Shown here in pieces: positions 34,535 to 46,574 of a DNA stretch of 64,000 nucleotides. This DNA is from Siphonodentalium dalli (Eukaryota; Mollusca; Scaphopoda; Gadilida; Siphonodentaliidae). The stretch is taken from positions 45,083,797 through 45,147,796 of the forward strand of contig CP136061.1 of the NCBI GenBank assembly GCA_032622095.1. Reading direction: 5' to 3'. Position 1 is the stretch's first letter; every line of letters begins with the position of its first letter. Position numbers and translations under genes: made by a program. Under the pieces are notes generated by a model. The model searched no databases, had not been told where the DNA came from, and worked only from the letters and a program-made list of their open reading frames with translations.

Positions 34535-34788
34535 CAAGCCTTGAAATAGTGTGTCTGTCATTTGCAGAATGAGGTCCCCAGAGGGTGAATTTAGTGGTGC
34601 TACCCGGCATAGCAGGCTAGCATCACCAAATTCACCCTCTGGGGACCTCATTCTGCTTACACCTCAGCAGAATGAGGTTCCCAGAGGGTGAATTTGGTGA
34701 TGCTAGCCCGCTATGCGGGGTAGCATCACTAAATTCACCCTCTGGGGACCTCATTCTGCAAATGACAGATGCACTATTTCAAGGCTTT
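34535..34788. mobile_element. G-type hAT-like MITE (copy G5)
   Basis: Perfect 8-bp target duplication GAAGCAAA (34527-34534, 34789-34796). Confidence 0.92.
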
Positions 34789-34796
34789 GAAGCAAA

Positions 34797-35160
34797 CCAT
34801 AAACCAATATGTGGCGAACAATGGAACCACAGCGGTTATTATACATCGTATCTCCCTGTGAATGCAAGAAGCCGAGTGCTTTGAAACACCACAGAGAAAT
34901 GTCTCGGGGTTCTATATGCTTGAGATATTTAATATTCATCAGCCAGGGAACAATTATTTTGAATACTGTACGTTCCATACATCTTTGAACAGTTCTTCTA
35001 ATCTTGTTTTCTCTGCTAAAGATCAATATTGTGGGTAATATGTATACACGCATAAGCAAACTCCATACAGAAGGTGGTATATATATAGTCACACTTCTCT
35101 GGTGTCAAAAGGTCCACTTCCTATACTGAATACATTCACCCATTCAGTGATAAAAGTATA
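34797..35160. other. intron 1, unassigned stretch
   Basis: No gene or clear element. Ends with a short D-like segment (about 35118-35165). Confidence 0.45.
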
Positions 35161-35166
35161 CATTGT

Positions 35167-35394
35167 GATGGACCCACCAACACTGGTCTAACATGTAAAT
35201 TGGTTGGACCCACCAACACTTGTCTGACATGTAAATCAACAGGACCCACCAAGACTGGTCTAACATGTACTAGTAGATATGCAGGACCCACCAACACTGG
35301 TCTAACGTGTAAATCAACAGGACCCGCCAACACTGGTCTAACGAGTAAATCAAAAGAACCCACCAACACTGGTCTAACATGCAAATTAGGGCAT
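35167..35394 (+). repeat. 36-bp minisatellite, 6 units
   Basis: Unit GGACCCACCAACACTGGTCT + AACATGTAAATCAACA. The third unit is 42 bp. The period is a multiple of 3, so an open frame runs along both strands (GPTNTGLTCKST on plus). No evidence of translation. Confidence 0.93.
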
Positions 35395-35720
35395 ATAGAA
35401 ACTGAACTGAAGAGAAAAAGTAACTAAAACCAATGTTAATTTGAGATAATAAATACTTCCCAGAAGAGAGGCCTAATCAGAATGAGGTAGTTAAACGGAC
35501 CGTGACCAAACCTGTAATTATACATGTACCTCAGCAAGTTGATATCGTTTTTATATCGATATACAAGGAACGCAATATCATTGTACATGTAGCTTTAATT
35601 ATTGCATCTCGGCAAGTCTCTGGTGAAGCTACATCCAGAAAAGACATATTGGAAGAGTTAGAAGAACTCAAAATCTACCCACTGCGAGCCTGGAAGGTTT
35701 CGTTCTTATTGTAGAATCAC
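35395..35720. other. intron 1, unassigned stretch
   Basis: No gene or clear element recognised. Confidence 0.45.
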
Positions 35721-35727
35721 TTTTTAA

Positions 35728-36062
35728 CCCTTTACCCAACAGAACGGCCCTGTGCCAATGCATTCTCTTATATATGCGAGTCGACCATAGGTCGCCTCGC
35801 ATATATAAGAGAATGCATTGGCTTAACACATTAAAAATTATTAAAAAAATTTAGGCCAATGCATTCTCTTATATATGCGAGGCGACCTATGGCCGACTCG
35901 CATATATAAGAGAATGCATTGGCACAGGGCATAACTGTAACTATCACAATGTGGTCAAGGAGCCGGTTCCAATGATATCCATATTTGTATGGTTCTATTG
36001 AGACAGACCGAAGATATTTTAGGCCGTTGAAGCTTTATTTGGCCGGTTTGTTGGGTAAAGGG
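35728..36062 (-). mobile_element. A-type piggyBac-like MITE (copy A9), linker deleted
   Basis: TTAA at 35724-35727; right duplicate worn to ATAA (36063-36066). Both hairpins kept; the AT-rich linker is shortened by about 45 bp, and one GGCCGGTTTT repeat is lost. Confidence 0.88.
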
Positions 36063-36066
36063 ATAA

Positions 36067-36454
36067 ATGAGACTCAAACTTGTGACAGGCGAGTGCCACC
36101 TTAACGGAAAAAATAAAAAAAAGAATCCCTTCCGACATTCACATTACATCTGAGTTAGGAAACTAAGTGCTCGTAAACTGACTTTATCAATATAAGCTGC
36201 CACAGATGATGGCACCAAAAGATACTCCATGTCAAACAGTAAAATACAAGATGGCAAAGATCTCCTAAATGAGTGCGCTTTAATAAGTTCACGTCACACT
36301 ATACTGGGTTAAATCAATAGGCGGGTTGTATCGTGAGAAGGAAAATCAATCTTATACAGCACGCCATCACATCAATGAAAATAGAATGGTTTGCAGATTG
36401 CTAAATGAGTGAAGACATGGGAACCAGAATAAAAGTCTCAAGTCTAGTGGAGAG
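36067..36454. other. intron 1, unassigned stretch
   Basis: No gene or element recognised. Confidence 0.45.
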
Positions 36455-36921
36455 CAAGCATGAGTTTAGTGTGCCTGTCATTTGCAGAATGAGGTCCCCA
36501 GAGGGTGAATTTAGTGACACTATCCTGCATAGCAGGCTAGCATCACTAAATTCACCCTCTGGGGACCTCATTCTGCTTAGGTCTCATCTTCTTTGGAAAG
36601 TTTCTTTATTGTCAAAATTCCATAGAAACTTCTTCGCATAGATTCTATTCCGTTTTTAGTTTAGTTTCTCCATATATCCCCAAACTGGCAGACGCACATT
36701 GCATAATCAAGGTTCCCAATGGGTGTACATCACAATATTCACCATTTGGTAACTTCAATCTGAGTCTATATCTCCCACAGCAGAAGAGGCCTGAGCAGAA
36801 TAAGGTTCCCAGAGGGTGAATTTGGTGAAGCTAGCCTGCTATGCGGGATAGCGTCACTAAATTCACCCTCTGGCGACCTCATTCTGCAAATGAAACAGAC
36901 AGGCACACTAAACTCAGCTTG
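36455..36921. mobile_element. G-type hAT-like MITE (copy G6, long form)
   Basis: CAAGCATGAGTTTAGTGTG ... CACTAAACTCAGCTTG. Long spacer with 'gaaacttcttc.catagattctatt' as in G1, G8 and G12. Target duplication unclear (5/8). Confidence 0.8.
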
Positions 36922-37241
36922 GGTGGGAGGCTATTGTCCTGACATCGATGGCATTAAGAAAATGAGACGAGTACTTCCTGGTTTATAAATAGATTAGGAA
37001 GGAAGTCATACATAATTGGCACTTTTTTTCATCATTTTCGTTCCTGATAGAATGAAGAGTCCTTTGGGAGAGTATGTGAATTGAATTTCAAACTCCTCCC
37101 ATGACATGAAGTCAAGTACCCGTACTTCCTGATTTATAAATAGATTACCAAGGAAGCCATGCCCAATTAACACTTTTATTGGTCATTTTCGCTCATGATA
37201 GAAATGATTCTTTAATATTAGGCTAAGGGACATGACAAGAG

Positions 37242-37392
37242 CAAGTATGCAAATAGTGTGTCTGTCATCTGCAGAGTAAGGTCCCCAGAGGGTGAATTTT
37301 GGGATGCTAGCCCATTGTGCAGATAAGCATCACTAACTTCACCCTCTGGGCACCTTATTCTCCAAATGACAGACACACTATTTGCAGGCTTG
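37242..37392. mobile_element. G-type MITE (copy G7, single hairpin)
   Basis: CAAGTATGCAAATAGTGTG ... CACTATTTGCAGGCTTG around one palindrome. Shortest G copy with both ends. Confidence 0.82.
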
Positions 37393-38490
37393 GAATTTAA
37401 TTTGAATTTAAAACTCCTCCCATCCCCTGGACCAGGGTAAATTTCAGAAAAAAATTAAGGTCAGTAGGAAAACTTACAAAATATTTCTTCTTTTTTTTTT
37501 TCATTTTGACAATTGATTATAGCTTTTTTTTTATTTTATTTGCAAGAATGAGATTTTTTTTGGCTATAAAAGTGGCTGTGTGTAGTGTTGCTTGGCCATA
37601 AATGAGTGTTTAGTAATGATATAAACGAGTCTTTGATCAAATTGTTTTTACATCATCCATCACCCACCCACCCACTCACTCCCTGTGGACGGAATTTTGT
37701 TTAGACCTCACCCTGACAGAGAACTGAGAAATGCCAGCATGCAACACAGGCATCAACAATTGTTACATCATTACAAATACATGTAGTTATTCGCAGTCTA
37801 TTAATCATGTACTGTATGGTAACAGATGGCTGATGGGATGACTCCTTATAAGAACTCATCAGATCAATATATGGCTCCATCTAGTAAGCAGACATACAGC
37901 TTGACTGCATCCTCTGACATTACTAACAATAAGCTTCTAAATAACATGCTTCTCAATACATTTAAACAACGGCTTCGAGAAAACCACACTGAAGACTTCA
38001 GAATAAGTATGCGCGATGAAGTTTAAAAAACTGGTAATAATAAATTAAGAACATATTGACTTTTTAAAAGAGATTTTGTTTTAGAACCATATTTTTTAAA
38101 TACAGATTCACCAGCCGACTGCTCAACAATTACGCAGCTAAGTAAAAGTAATTATTCTCTTGCCATCGAAAATGGTCATCAGCCCAACAACCGATTCCTT
38201 GAGACTTGAGTTAGAATACTGTGTGTTCTGTACAACGACGAAACCATCAAAGATGACAGATTTATTAATGGATTGTCCAACATATCTTCCTATCCTCATT
38301 AAAATTATGGCTGACAATTTTCTATTGATGAGTAGATTGGACCAACTAGCACATATTTTAGCCAACGACACAAATCAGTTATGCTCCAAAATCTGCAACA
38401 TAATCAATGTTATCTGAGGCCAGACCTGATGATAACTTGCTCTATAGAAAAGACTATACCTAATTAACAAATACATATATACATGTATAT
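37393..38490. other. intron 1, unassigned stretch
   Basis: Holds a T-rich tract (about 37485-37570). No exon recognised. The short frames at 37826-38417 have no recognised similarity. Confidence 0.45.
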
Positions 38491-38935
38491 TAGGCCAAAA
38501 AATATATATACCTGTGTTTCTGGTGACATGCAAGAAAAAAATAGGGGCGGGCGGGTGGCTTTTCATTTTATTTTATTTTTTCATTTTATTTTCAGCTTTG
38601 CTCAAAATAAATATGAATACCCACAGACTGCTTCTCCTTGTTTTTAATGTACTACAAAATAATAAAACTAAGTACATAACATTAGAATATAAGTGTAATT
38701 TATTGTTTTATTGAATAGAACATGAAAAATAAGTTTGATTTGGCTGTAACCTAATTGAAGTGTGGTATAATTTCCGGTTTAACAGTACATGTGAGGTGTC
38801 GATTTTACACGTCAATGAATTGGTTTACATGGAAAATAAAATTGAATGCGTACTAATTTTGTAAAATCAATAAAATGAAAACAGTCGCGGAACCGGAATA
38901 ATGGCGGGCGGGTCACCAGAAACACAGGTCTTATC
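38491..38935. mobile_element. N-type element (copy N2), uninterrupted
   Basis: TTAGGCCAAAAA...CCTGTGTTTCTGGTGACATG to GTCACCAGAAACACAGGTC. The right TTGGCC end is worn. Inverted relative to N1. It provides the empty TTAA (38779-38782) for insertion A8. Confidence 0.72.
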
Positions 38936-38995
38936 ACCATTATATATTGTATAAAATGTCAATTTATTATATGATTTCACATGCTACACTGTTAA

Positions 38996-39234
38996 CCCTT
39001 TGAGTGCCAGGTCGATTTTTGTATCAACCCATATACCCTGTGCCAATGCATTCCCTTATATATGCGAGTCGACCATAGGTCGCCTCGCATATATAAGAGA
39101 ATGCATTGGCATAACAATTTTGTTTTGTTTTTTTTTGTTTTTTTTTACAATTTTAATAATTTATTCTTATATTCTTTAACAGATTTATTCTGTAGGTTTA
39201 GGGCCGATGTGATCGGCCCCTGGCACTCAAAGGG
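38996..39234 (+). mobile_element. B-type piggyBac-like MITE (copy B5)
   Basis: TTAA (38992-38995, 39235-39238), CCCTTTGAGTGCCAGG ends, one shared hairpin with a single change (attcCcttat). Confidence 0.92.
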
Positions 39235-39311
39235 TTAATATTATTGTTGAACTTATTATCTGAATATTTCCCACCAATGAATATCAATCATTCTGCTCTT
39301 CTATTTCAATG

Positions 39312-39526
39312 TACAGTAATGCTCTAAATAAACGACTCCTTAACCACAGCAGAATTATGGGTAATTTTTCAGGATTTAGTCGGAAATATGGCTTGTTGCC
39401 ATTCATCGGAAAGCTCTCAGTGAGAGCTTTCCGATGAATGGCAACAAGCCATATTTCCGACTAAATCCTGAAAAATTACCCATAATTCTGCTGGTTAAGG
39501 AGTCGTTTATTTAGGGCATTACTGTA
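39312..39526. mobile_element. M-type MITE (copy M12)
   Basis: Near-perfect full palindrome, TA target. Preceded by a D fragment (about 39240-39305). Confidence 0.9.
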
Positions 39527-39826
39527 CCATAGACTGGGGTGAGCTGCTAAACTGATGTATTTGTACAGGCTCCTCATATCTGCAACATTTGCAATAAAAC
39601 GACATCACTGATGAAATTATGGTAATTTCCACGATGATTGGTTACATATTTCTGTGACTAATGCCATCAGCAGATGTAACATTGAGGAAACGAGTTTAGT
39701 GATAAAATGGTTCCAGTTGGAAGGTCTTAGCTTAATGGAAATTAATCAAAATTCTAGAAATCCTTATAACATAACTAACAATATAAACATCTCAAAAAAG
39801 TACATCCCCCCTATACATTGGCATAA
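39527..39826. other. intron 1, unassigned stretch
   Basis: Nothing recognised. Confidence 0.45.
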
Positions 39827-40038
39827 TACAGTAATGCTCTAAGTAATCGACTTCTTAACCACCGCAGAATTATGGGTAACTTTTCAGGATTTAGTCGGAA
39901 ATATGGCTTGTTGCCATTCATCGGAAATCCCGAGAGCTTTCCGATGAATGGCAACAAGCCATATTTCCGACTAAATCCTGAAAAGTTACCCATAATTCTG
40001 CTGTGGTTAAGAAGTCGATTACTTAGAGCATTACTGTA
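39827..40038. mobile_element. M-type MITE (copy M13)
   Basis: TACAGTAATGCTCTAAGTAA ... TTAGAGCATTACTGTA. Centre slightly shortened. Shares the GCTCTAA end variant with M5 and M17. Confidence 0.9.
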
Positions 40039-40148
40039 TCTCCCAAGAAATGGATTTGATTGCTATGAAATATGTATAACCTTTAATTAGGCAAATATAA
40101 AATAAAAGGCTGCTACCTGGCCACAATTAAAGCCTGATCACAGTGCGC

Positions 40149-40508
40149 CTTTGGGAAATCACCTAATTCACCCTCTGGGGACCTCATTCTGCTCAGGCCT
40201 CATCTTCTTTATCATAAAATTTCTATAGAAACTTCTTCACATAGATTCTATTTCTTTTTTAGTTTAGTTTCTCTATATCCCCAAACTGGCAGACGACACC
40301 ATTGCATAATCAAGGTTCCTAATGGGTGTACATCACAATATTCACTATTTGGGAACTTCAATCTGAGTGTACATGTATGTCTCCCATAGCATATGAGGTC
40401 ATGCAGAATGAGGTCCACAGAGGATGAGTTTAGTGATGCTAGCCCATATGCGGGATAGCTTCACTAAATTCACCATCTGGGGACCTCATTCTGCAAATGA
40501 CATGCTTG
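40149..40508. mobile_element. G-type MITE, left-truncated (copy G8)
   Basis: Begins inside the first palindrome (GGGAAATCACCTAATTCACC) and ends CATGCTTG. Confidence 0.75.
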
Positions 40509-40840
40509 AGAGCCACCCATCATCTCTATAAGGTGGCTTTATTTGACAGATGGCTATTTTAGAAATGAAAAATGTTATTCTTGGAACAATCATGGAATCA
40601 AACTTTGCTTCCAACTGTTATTAACATATTTGATCATACATTGTATATACCAGAATAATATTGACAATTGAGAATTTTGTTTCTCAAATTTTAGTTTTAC
40701 TAAGAACACCTATTGTTATTGACGTTAGGAATTCCCCCACTCAAGCATAAAAGACTCGCCAGCTGGTGAAGTGATTCAACAGCCAATGAAAACATATTTT
40801 GTTCTTATACTATCCATAAATATGGCGTAAATAGTATGTT
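40509..40840. other. intron 1, unassigned stretch
   Basis: Nothing recognised. Confidence 0.45.
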
Positions 40841-40844
40841 ATTG

Positions 40845-40938
40845 TCAAGTTTGTACACTGTGTTACATGTATGCAAACAAAAGCCAGATTCTGTAACATT
40901 TCTGGCTTTTGTTAACATAACAATGCATACAAACTTGA
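40845..40938. repeat. imperfect palindrome
   Basis: Outer stem 'tcaagtttgta...tacaaacttga'; inner stem AACAAAAGCCAGA...TCTGGCTTTTGTT. Confidence 0.7.
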
Positions 40939-41179
40939 AAATAAAATAATATTTATGCTATATTTATGATTGGTATAAGAACAAAGTCTTCTATTTTAAT
41001 AGTCTTTCTGTTTATGGCGGTTTTAACGGATGTGACTATTTTATCAGCGTTACCCACCACGAAGGCCATCCATGCCTTAAAGTTAACAGAAACATGTATC
41101 AGTCCACAGACATTGCACATTGATAGAGCTAATACTTGTACTTGCATTCTGATACAGCTGTTCACAACTCAGAACTAAA

Positions 41180-41433
41180 CAAGCCTTGAAATAGTGTGTC
41201 TGTCATTTGCAGAATGAGGTCCCCAGAGGGTGAATTTAGTGATGCTACCCCGCATAGCGGGCTAGCATCACCAAATTCACCCTCTGGGGACCTCATTCTG
41301 CTTACACCTCAGCAGAATGAGGTTCCCAGAGGGTGAATTTGGTGATGCTAGCCCACTATGCGGGGTAGCATCACTAAATTCACCCTCTGGGGACCTCATT
41401 CTGCAAATGACAGACACCCTATTTCAAGGCTTG
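41180..41433. mobile_element. G-type hAT-like MITE (copy G9)
   Basis: Perfect 8-bp target duplication GAACTAAA (41172-41179, 41434-41441). Two palindromes. Confidence 0.93.
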
Positions 41434-41700
41434 GAACTAAATGGGATAAAGCAATCCCCAGAATAAAATGTATATTTGACAACTCATAATATCCATGCAC
41501 CTAGAAATAATTAATAGTCACAGTGATCAAGGGAATGTCAGACAAATCGTTAAATATATATAAAGACTGAACAACAGACATAAACCTAGCTGTATGATCG
41601 TATAAATTGAACAAATTTAAGTTATTGTCCATACACAGGGAAAACCTTTGTTCATTATTATAGCTGCCACCCTTGAGGTCACAACTCTCACTTGAATTCC

Positions 41701-41792
41701 ACAGGTCCCTGGGGGAAAAATACTAAAATACCAATATAGACTATACCAGGAAATGCTATATTTGTATTTTAGTATTTTCCCCAGGGACCTGT
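41701..41792. repeat. 92-bp imperfect palindrome
   Basis: ACAGGTCCCTGGGG-aaaaatactaaaata ... tattttagtatttt-CCCCAGGGACCTGT. Confidence 0.8.
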
Positions 41793-42317
41793 ATTGGATT
41801 CCTGATTGAGCTATACACTAACCGTATAAATACATGAGGCTCATATTACTTTCTGTCTGCTAATACTGTAACAGCCATGAACACGACCATAATTCATCAG
41901 AATTATGAGCAAGGCTGTCATTATTCACAGAATATTATCTGATCTTTGTTGTTGCAGACTATGTGCCTTCAACGAAGAGCAAGGAGCCATATATCTTCAA
42001 AAGTCTATGCTCTTGTCATGACATGCTAGGTCATTTTTCATAGTTATTCCATAAATAATTTATGTTTGGTTGAGCTACAGGCGGCTTAGAACATAAAGTG
42101 CAATGTTCACTACCTGCATGGTCATCATTCAGAGTTTATAAGTTTTCACCTGTGCCTAATTTCAAATTTCCAAATGACAAGATAATTTTTAAAGCATGTG
42201 AAATACATGTACATGTATGTTGATTTTGAAAATTTCTCAAAATGCTGAATACAGAAATTTCATGTTTCATGAAATGTGTGAAAAAAAATTCTATAACTCT
42301 AATCATGCCGGTGAGAG
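41793..42317. other. intron 1, unassigned stretch
   Basis: Nothing recognised. Confidence 0.45.
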
Positions 42318-42434
42318 AGTAATCAATTTGTTTTGATGATTACGTGAAATAATTCACGAGAGGAGCGGCCCAAGTAGGACCATCTCCCCGAGTGAATCAT
42401 GTCGCGCAATCATCGAAACAATTGATTATTCTGT
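42318..42434. repeat. imperfect foldback
   Basis: 'agtaatcaatttgttttgat...gtgaaataattcacg' and 'gtgaatcatgtcgcgcaatc...aacaattgattattc' pair as inverted arms. Confidence 0.6.
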
Positions 42435-42774
42435 TTATTACACTTTCCATGACTAGAAAGCGCTACCGGTAATTCTCAACATAGAATGTGGCAAATTAGT
42501 CCCCGACCAGCTGATCGCGTGCACTCACCACGGACGTAATTCACATTGACATTATCACTTTTAATTCACAGAGAAATCCTTATAAATCACGACTAAGTGT
42601 GTAATAAATCATGATTATAATACTGAGCCTATATATGTACCGCAAAGCCTATTTTGACGTTGGGTTTTGTTGGTGTGGAATTTGAATCTAGGTGACTGCT
42701 TTTCGAGGAGCGATGCTGATTAGCAATCAAAATTAGAAGTGACCTACTGGATTGAATTTGTGTAGAGGATAACA

Positions 42775-42991
42775 TACAGCAATGCCCTAAATAATCGACT
42801 CCTTAACCACAGCAGAAATATAGGTAATTTTTCAGGATTTAGTCGGAAATATGGCTTCTTGCCATTCATCGGAAAGCTCTCATTGAGAGCTTTCCGATGA
42901 ATGGCAACAAGCCATATTTCCGAATAAATCCTGAAAAGTTACCCATAATGCTGCTGTGGTTAAGGAGTCGATTATTTAGGGCATTACTGTA
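42775..42991. mobile_element. M-type MITE (copy M14)
   Basis: Full palindrome. Left end TACAGCAATGCCC, right end GGGCATTACTGTA. Confidence 0.9.
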
Positions 42992-43029
42992 TGATGAACA
43001 GATAATCAGGCCTCAAAATATGGTGCTGG

Positions 43030-43206
43030 ACCTTTGCAGAATGAGGTCCACAGGCCTCAGGGTCCTCTGGGGGGGGGGGGGGGGGACTCATCATGCATGG
43101 CCTCATCTGCTATGGCAGACCTCGACACAGGTTTCAACTCTCAGATGGTGAAGGGCACCTCGATTATTCATTCGTCTGCCAATTTGCGGATATTGAGGAA
43201 AACTAA
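43030..43206. mobile_element. G-type MITE remnant (copy G10) with poly-G
   Basis: 'tttgcagaatgaggtccaca...' and 'gcctcatctgctatgg...gatggtgaa...gtctgccaatttg.ggatat' match long-form G spacers. An 18-19 nt G run sits at about 43068-43086. Confidence 0.6.
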
Positions 43207-43219
43207 ATTAAACTAGAGG

Positions 43220-43935
43220 TGTGACTGTCCCAATGGGACTAAGGATACCCCCCGTGTTTTTAAAATACTAAGATGTTTCACATGTCAGTAAACATTTAGT
43301 TAAAATAATAAAATAACAGTTCCCATTGCAGGTGCACAACCCTAACCCTAATCTTAAACCTATTTACCGAAAAATGTAGGAATAAAAGCTCGGACAAAAT
43401 TATGCATGTTGCAAAAATGTTCTTAAGTCGAAAAAGGGGAATAACCCCACAAAAGAAAGTCGGACAGACATCATAATCGCAGGTGCACAGGTTCCCATGG
43501 TACTAAATATCAGTGCCAAGATTCAAAAACATTAACTTATAAATGTAGGAATAAAAGCTTGAACAACATTATGCATGTTGCATAAAAAATTCTAAGTCGA
43601 AAAAGGGGGATAACTCCACCAAAAAATGTCAGACAGACGTCATAATCGCAGGTGCAGAGGTTCCCATGGTACTAAATATCTGTGCCAAGTTTTTTAAAAA
43701 TTGACCTAAAAATGTAGGAATAAAAGTTCGGACAACATTATACATGTTGCGAAAAAAATTCTAAGTTTAAAAAGGGGGGATAACTCCACCAAAAAAAGTC
43801 CGACAGACATCATAATCGCAGGTGCACAGGTTCCCATGGTGGTTGATGTCTGTGCCAAGTTTCACGAAAATTTATCAAAAACGACTGAGAAAAACTCCGG
43901 ACAAATTTGTGTCCACGGACGGACTAAAAAACTTG
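43220..43935. repeat. tandem units of the degenerate dispersed repeat (~160 bp period)
   Basis: 'aaaaatgtaggaataaaagc', 'aagtcgaaaaaggggataac' and 'cataatcgcaggtgcacagg' recur about every 160 bp at 43370, 43540 and 43705. Ends 'gtgtccacggacggact'. Confidence 0.75.
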
Positions 43936-43964
43936 TTAATTTGATAATAAAGATATTTACCAGA

Positions 43965-44065
43965 GAAGATGAAGCATAAGCAGAATAAGGCCCCTGGAGG
44001 GTGAATTTAATAATGCTGTTGTCAATAAATTCACAATCTGTGGACCTCATGCTGCAAAAATGCAG
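43965..44065. mobile_element. G-type MITE remnant (copy G11)
   Basis: 'gcagaataaggcccctggag...gtggacctcatgctgca'; ends missing. Confidence 0.6.
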
Positions 44066-44126
44066 CACCATACCGGTATTTTGAGACTCGGGATGACACA
44101 TTGAGATATCATATTTTTGCCTTCAA

Positions 44127-44317
44127 CCCTTCCATGACTGGAGCTTCTTGAAATTTAGCAAAAACCCTGTGCCAGTGCATTCTCTTATATATGTGAGTCA
44201 CCCACAGGGAGCCTCGCCTTGCATATATAAGAGAATACATGGGCATAAAATTATTTATCCTAACCGGTAAGCCTAGCTGTGCATTCTCATATATGCGCAG
44301 CTCCCATCATGAAAGTG
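44127..44317. mobile_element. C-type piggyBac-like MITE (copy C5)
   Basis: CCCTTCCATGACTGGAGCTT ... CCCATCATGAAAGTG, then TTAA (44318-44321), which is also the left target of A10. Second hairpin largely deleted. Confidence 0.8.
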
Positions 44318-44321
44318 TTAA

Positions 44322-44695
44322 CCCTTTACCCAACAAACCGGCCAAAACCGGCCAAATAAAGCTTCAACAGCCTAAAATATCTTCGGTCTGTCTCAATAGA
44401 ACCATACAAATATGGATATCACTGGAACCGGCTCATTGACCACATTGTGATAGTTACAGTTAGCCCTGTGCCAATGCATTCTCTTATATATGCGAGTCGA
44501 CCATAGGTCGCCTCGCATATATAAGAGAATGCATTGGCCTAAATTTTTTTACCATTTTTTCTTACATTCTTTAACAATTTTATAATTTTTAATGTGTTAA
44601 GCCAATGCATTCTCTTATATATGCGAGGCGACCTATGGTCGACTCGCATATATAAGAGAATGCATTGGCACAGGGCCCTTCTGTTGGGTAAAGGG
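44322..44695 (+). mobile_element. A-type piggyBac-like MITE (copy A10)
   Basis: TTAA at 44318-44321 and 44696-44699. Both hairpins present; linker shortened. Inserted exactly at the terminal TTAA of C5. Confidence 0.92.
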
Positions 44696-44815
44696 TTAAA
44701 CAAGTTCACCATTGTATTCTACATTAAATTTTTTATTTTATTTTTATGAAAAAAAACAATATCTCCCATCTCTTGGACCAACCGCATGAAAAGATTAAGA
44801 TTTAACCCTTCCATG

Positions 44816-45055
44816 ACTGGAGCTTCCTGAAATTTTGCAAAAACCCTTTGCCAGTGCATTCTCTTATATATGAGAGTCTCTCATACACATGTGTACAGTG
44901 TATAATATTGGACTAACAATATTTACCTTGACCTTGTGCATATATGTGCATCCTCTTATATTTTTGAGGCTCCCTATGGGAGACTTGCATATATAAGAGA
45001 ATGCACTGGCACATGATCATTAATGCGCACCAGTGCAGCTCCCGTCGTGAAAGGG
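44816..45055. mobile_element. C-type piggyBac-like MITE (copy C6)
   Basis: TTAA (44812-44815), CCCTTCCATGACTGGAGCTT ... CCCGTCGTGAAAGGG, TTAA (45056-45059). Confidence 0.85.
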
Positions 45056-45103
45056 TTAATTACAGGTCAGTGTCGGTTTAGGCATACATGTACATGTATG
45101 CCA

Positions 45104-45275
45104 GTGGTAATTCCAACCGAGGGCCATAACTCTGGTGAAAATTGGTGGGTGGAAATCAAATTGGAACTTGAGCTGTATTTTGGACTAGTAAACACACATA
45201 CCAAATTTCATTCCATTCAGTTGAGATACTAAAGTTTTCATCCAAAAATGAAAAAAGTGAACAGACAGAGACAAA
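45104..45275. repeat. degenerate dispersed repeat fragment
   Basis: 'gagggccataactctggtga...gaacttgagctgtattttgg...' ending in acagacaga. Confidence 0.6.
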
Positions 45276-45403
45276 CCAATAACATAATACTTCCGTTTTT
45301 TTTTTTAACGAGCATATCAAAACATATATAAAAGCTTCTGAGAATTTCTCAGTAATTTTACCAACAAAATGTACTAAATTTCAGAATGATCTACCCAATC
45401 ATT

Positions 45404-45474
45404 TACAGTAATGCCCTAAATAATTGACTCCTTAACCTGTGGTTGAGGAGTTGATTATTTAGGGCATTACTGTA
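45404..45474. mobile_element. M-type MITE, 71-bp internal deletion form (copy M15)
   Basis: TACAGTAATGCCCTAAATAA...CCTGTGG...GGGCATTACTGTA. Only the outer ~35 bp of each arm remain. Confidence 0.88.
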
Positions 45475-45497
45475 TGTGTAAGTTATTTAGACCTAAA

Positions 45498-46130
45498 CAA
45501 GTCTGAGTTTAATGTGCCTGTCATTTGCAGAATGAGGTCCCCAGAGGGTTAATTTAGTGATGCTATCCCGCATAGCGGTCTGGCATCACTAAATTCACCC
45601 TCTGGGGACCTCAATCTGTTTGGGCCTCATCTTCTCTAAAAAGTTTCTTCACATACATGTAGAGTCTATTTCTTTTTTAGTTTAGTTTCTCTATATCCCC
45701 ATTCTGCTTAGGCCTCATCTTCTCTGGAAAGTTCAGAAACTTCTTCAATAGAATCTATTTCTTATTTAGTTTATTTTCATTATATCCCCAAATTGGCAGA
45801 GGACAAATTGCATAATCAAGGTTCCCAATGGGGGCACATCACAATATTCACCATTTGGGAAACTTCAATCTGAGTCTACTATGTCTCCCATAGCAGATGA
45901 TGCCATGCAGAATGAGGTCCCCAGAGGGTGAATTTAGTGATGCTAACCCGCATAGCGGGTAGCATCACCAAATTCACCCTCTGGGAACCTCATTCTGCTG
46001 AGGTGTAAGCAGAATGAGGTCCCCAGAGGGTGAATTTGGTGATGCTAGCTCGCTATGCGGGGTAGCATCACTAAATTCACCCTCTGGGGACCTCATTCTG
46101 CAAATGACAGGCACACTGAACTCAGGCTTT
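45498..46130. mobile_element. G-type hAT-like MITE (copy G12, longest)
   Basis: CAAGTCTGAGTTTAATGTG ... CACTGAACTCAGGCTTT. Perfect 8-bp target duplication GACCTAAA (45490-45497, 46131-46138). Internal spacer duplicated ('tctctggaaagtt'/'ctctaaaaagttt'). Confidence 0.92.
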
Positions 46131-46322
46131 GACCTAAACTATTCTGAAAATGATAATCAGACTTTATGTCTGTAACCAGCAAATTCTATGTGGGATTTGG
46201 TGGTCTGAACAAGGTGTTTGGTATGCGAGTGGGTGCCGCATTCTACCGAGCGAGTCCTGTTGTCTCCTGAGACTTATGGTAAAAGTAGCGACTTGGTTGG
46301 CCTATTGATTTTACCATTTGGA

Positions 46323-46574
46323 CAAGCCTTGAAATAGGGTGTCTGTCATTTGCAGAATGAGGTCCCCAGAGGGTGAATTTAGTGATGCTACCCCGCATAG
46401 CGGGTAGCATCACCAAATTCACCCTCTGGGAACCGCATTCTGCTGAGGTGTAAGCAGAATGAGGTCCCCAGAGGGTGAATTTGGTGATGCTAGCCCGCTA
46501 TGCGGGGTAGCATCACTAAATTCACCCTCTGGGACCTCATTCTGCAAATGACAGGCACACTATTTCAAGGCTTG
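46323..46574. mobile_element. G-type hAT-like MITE (copy G13)
   Basis: Target octamers catttgga (46315-46322) and aatttgga (46575-46582), 7/8. Two palindromes. Confidence 0.9.

Noticed and set aside
37826-38417. Possible small exons (66- and 85-codon frames)
   Set aside because: No recognisable domain or splice context; judged chance frames in intron 1.
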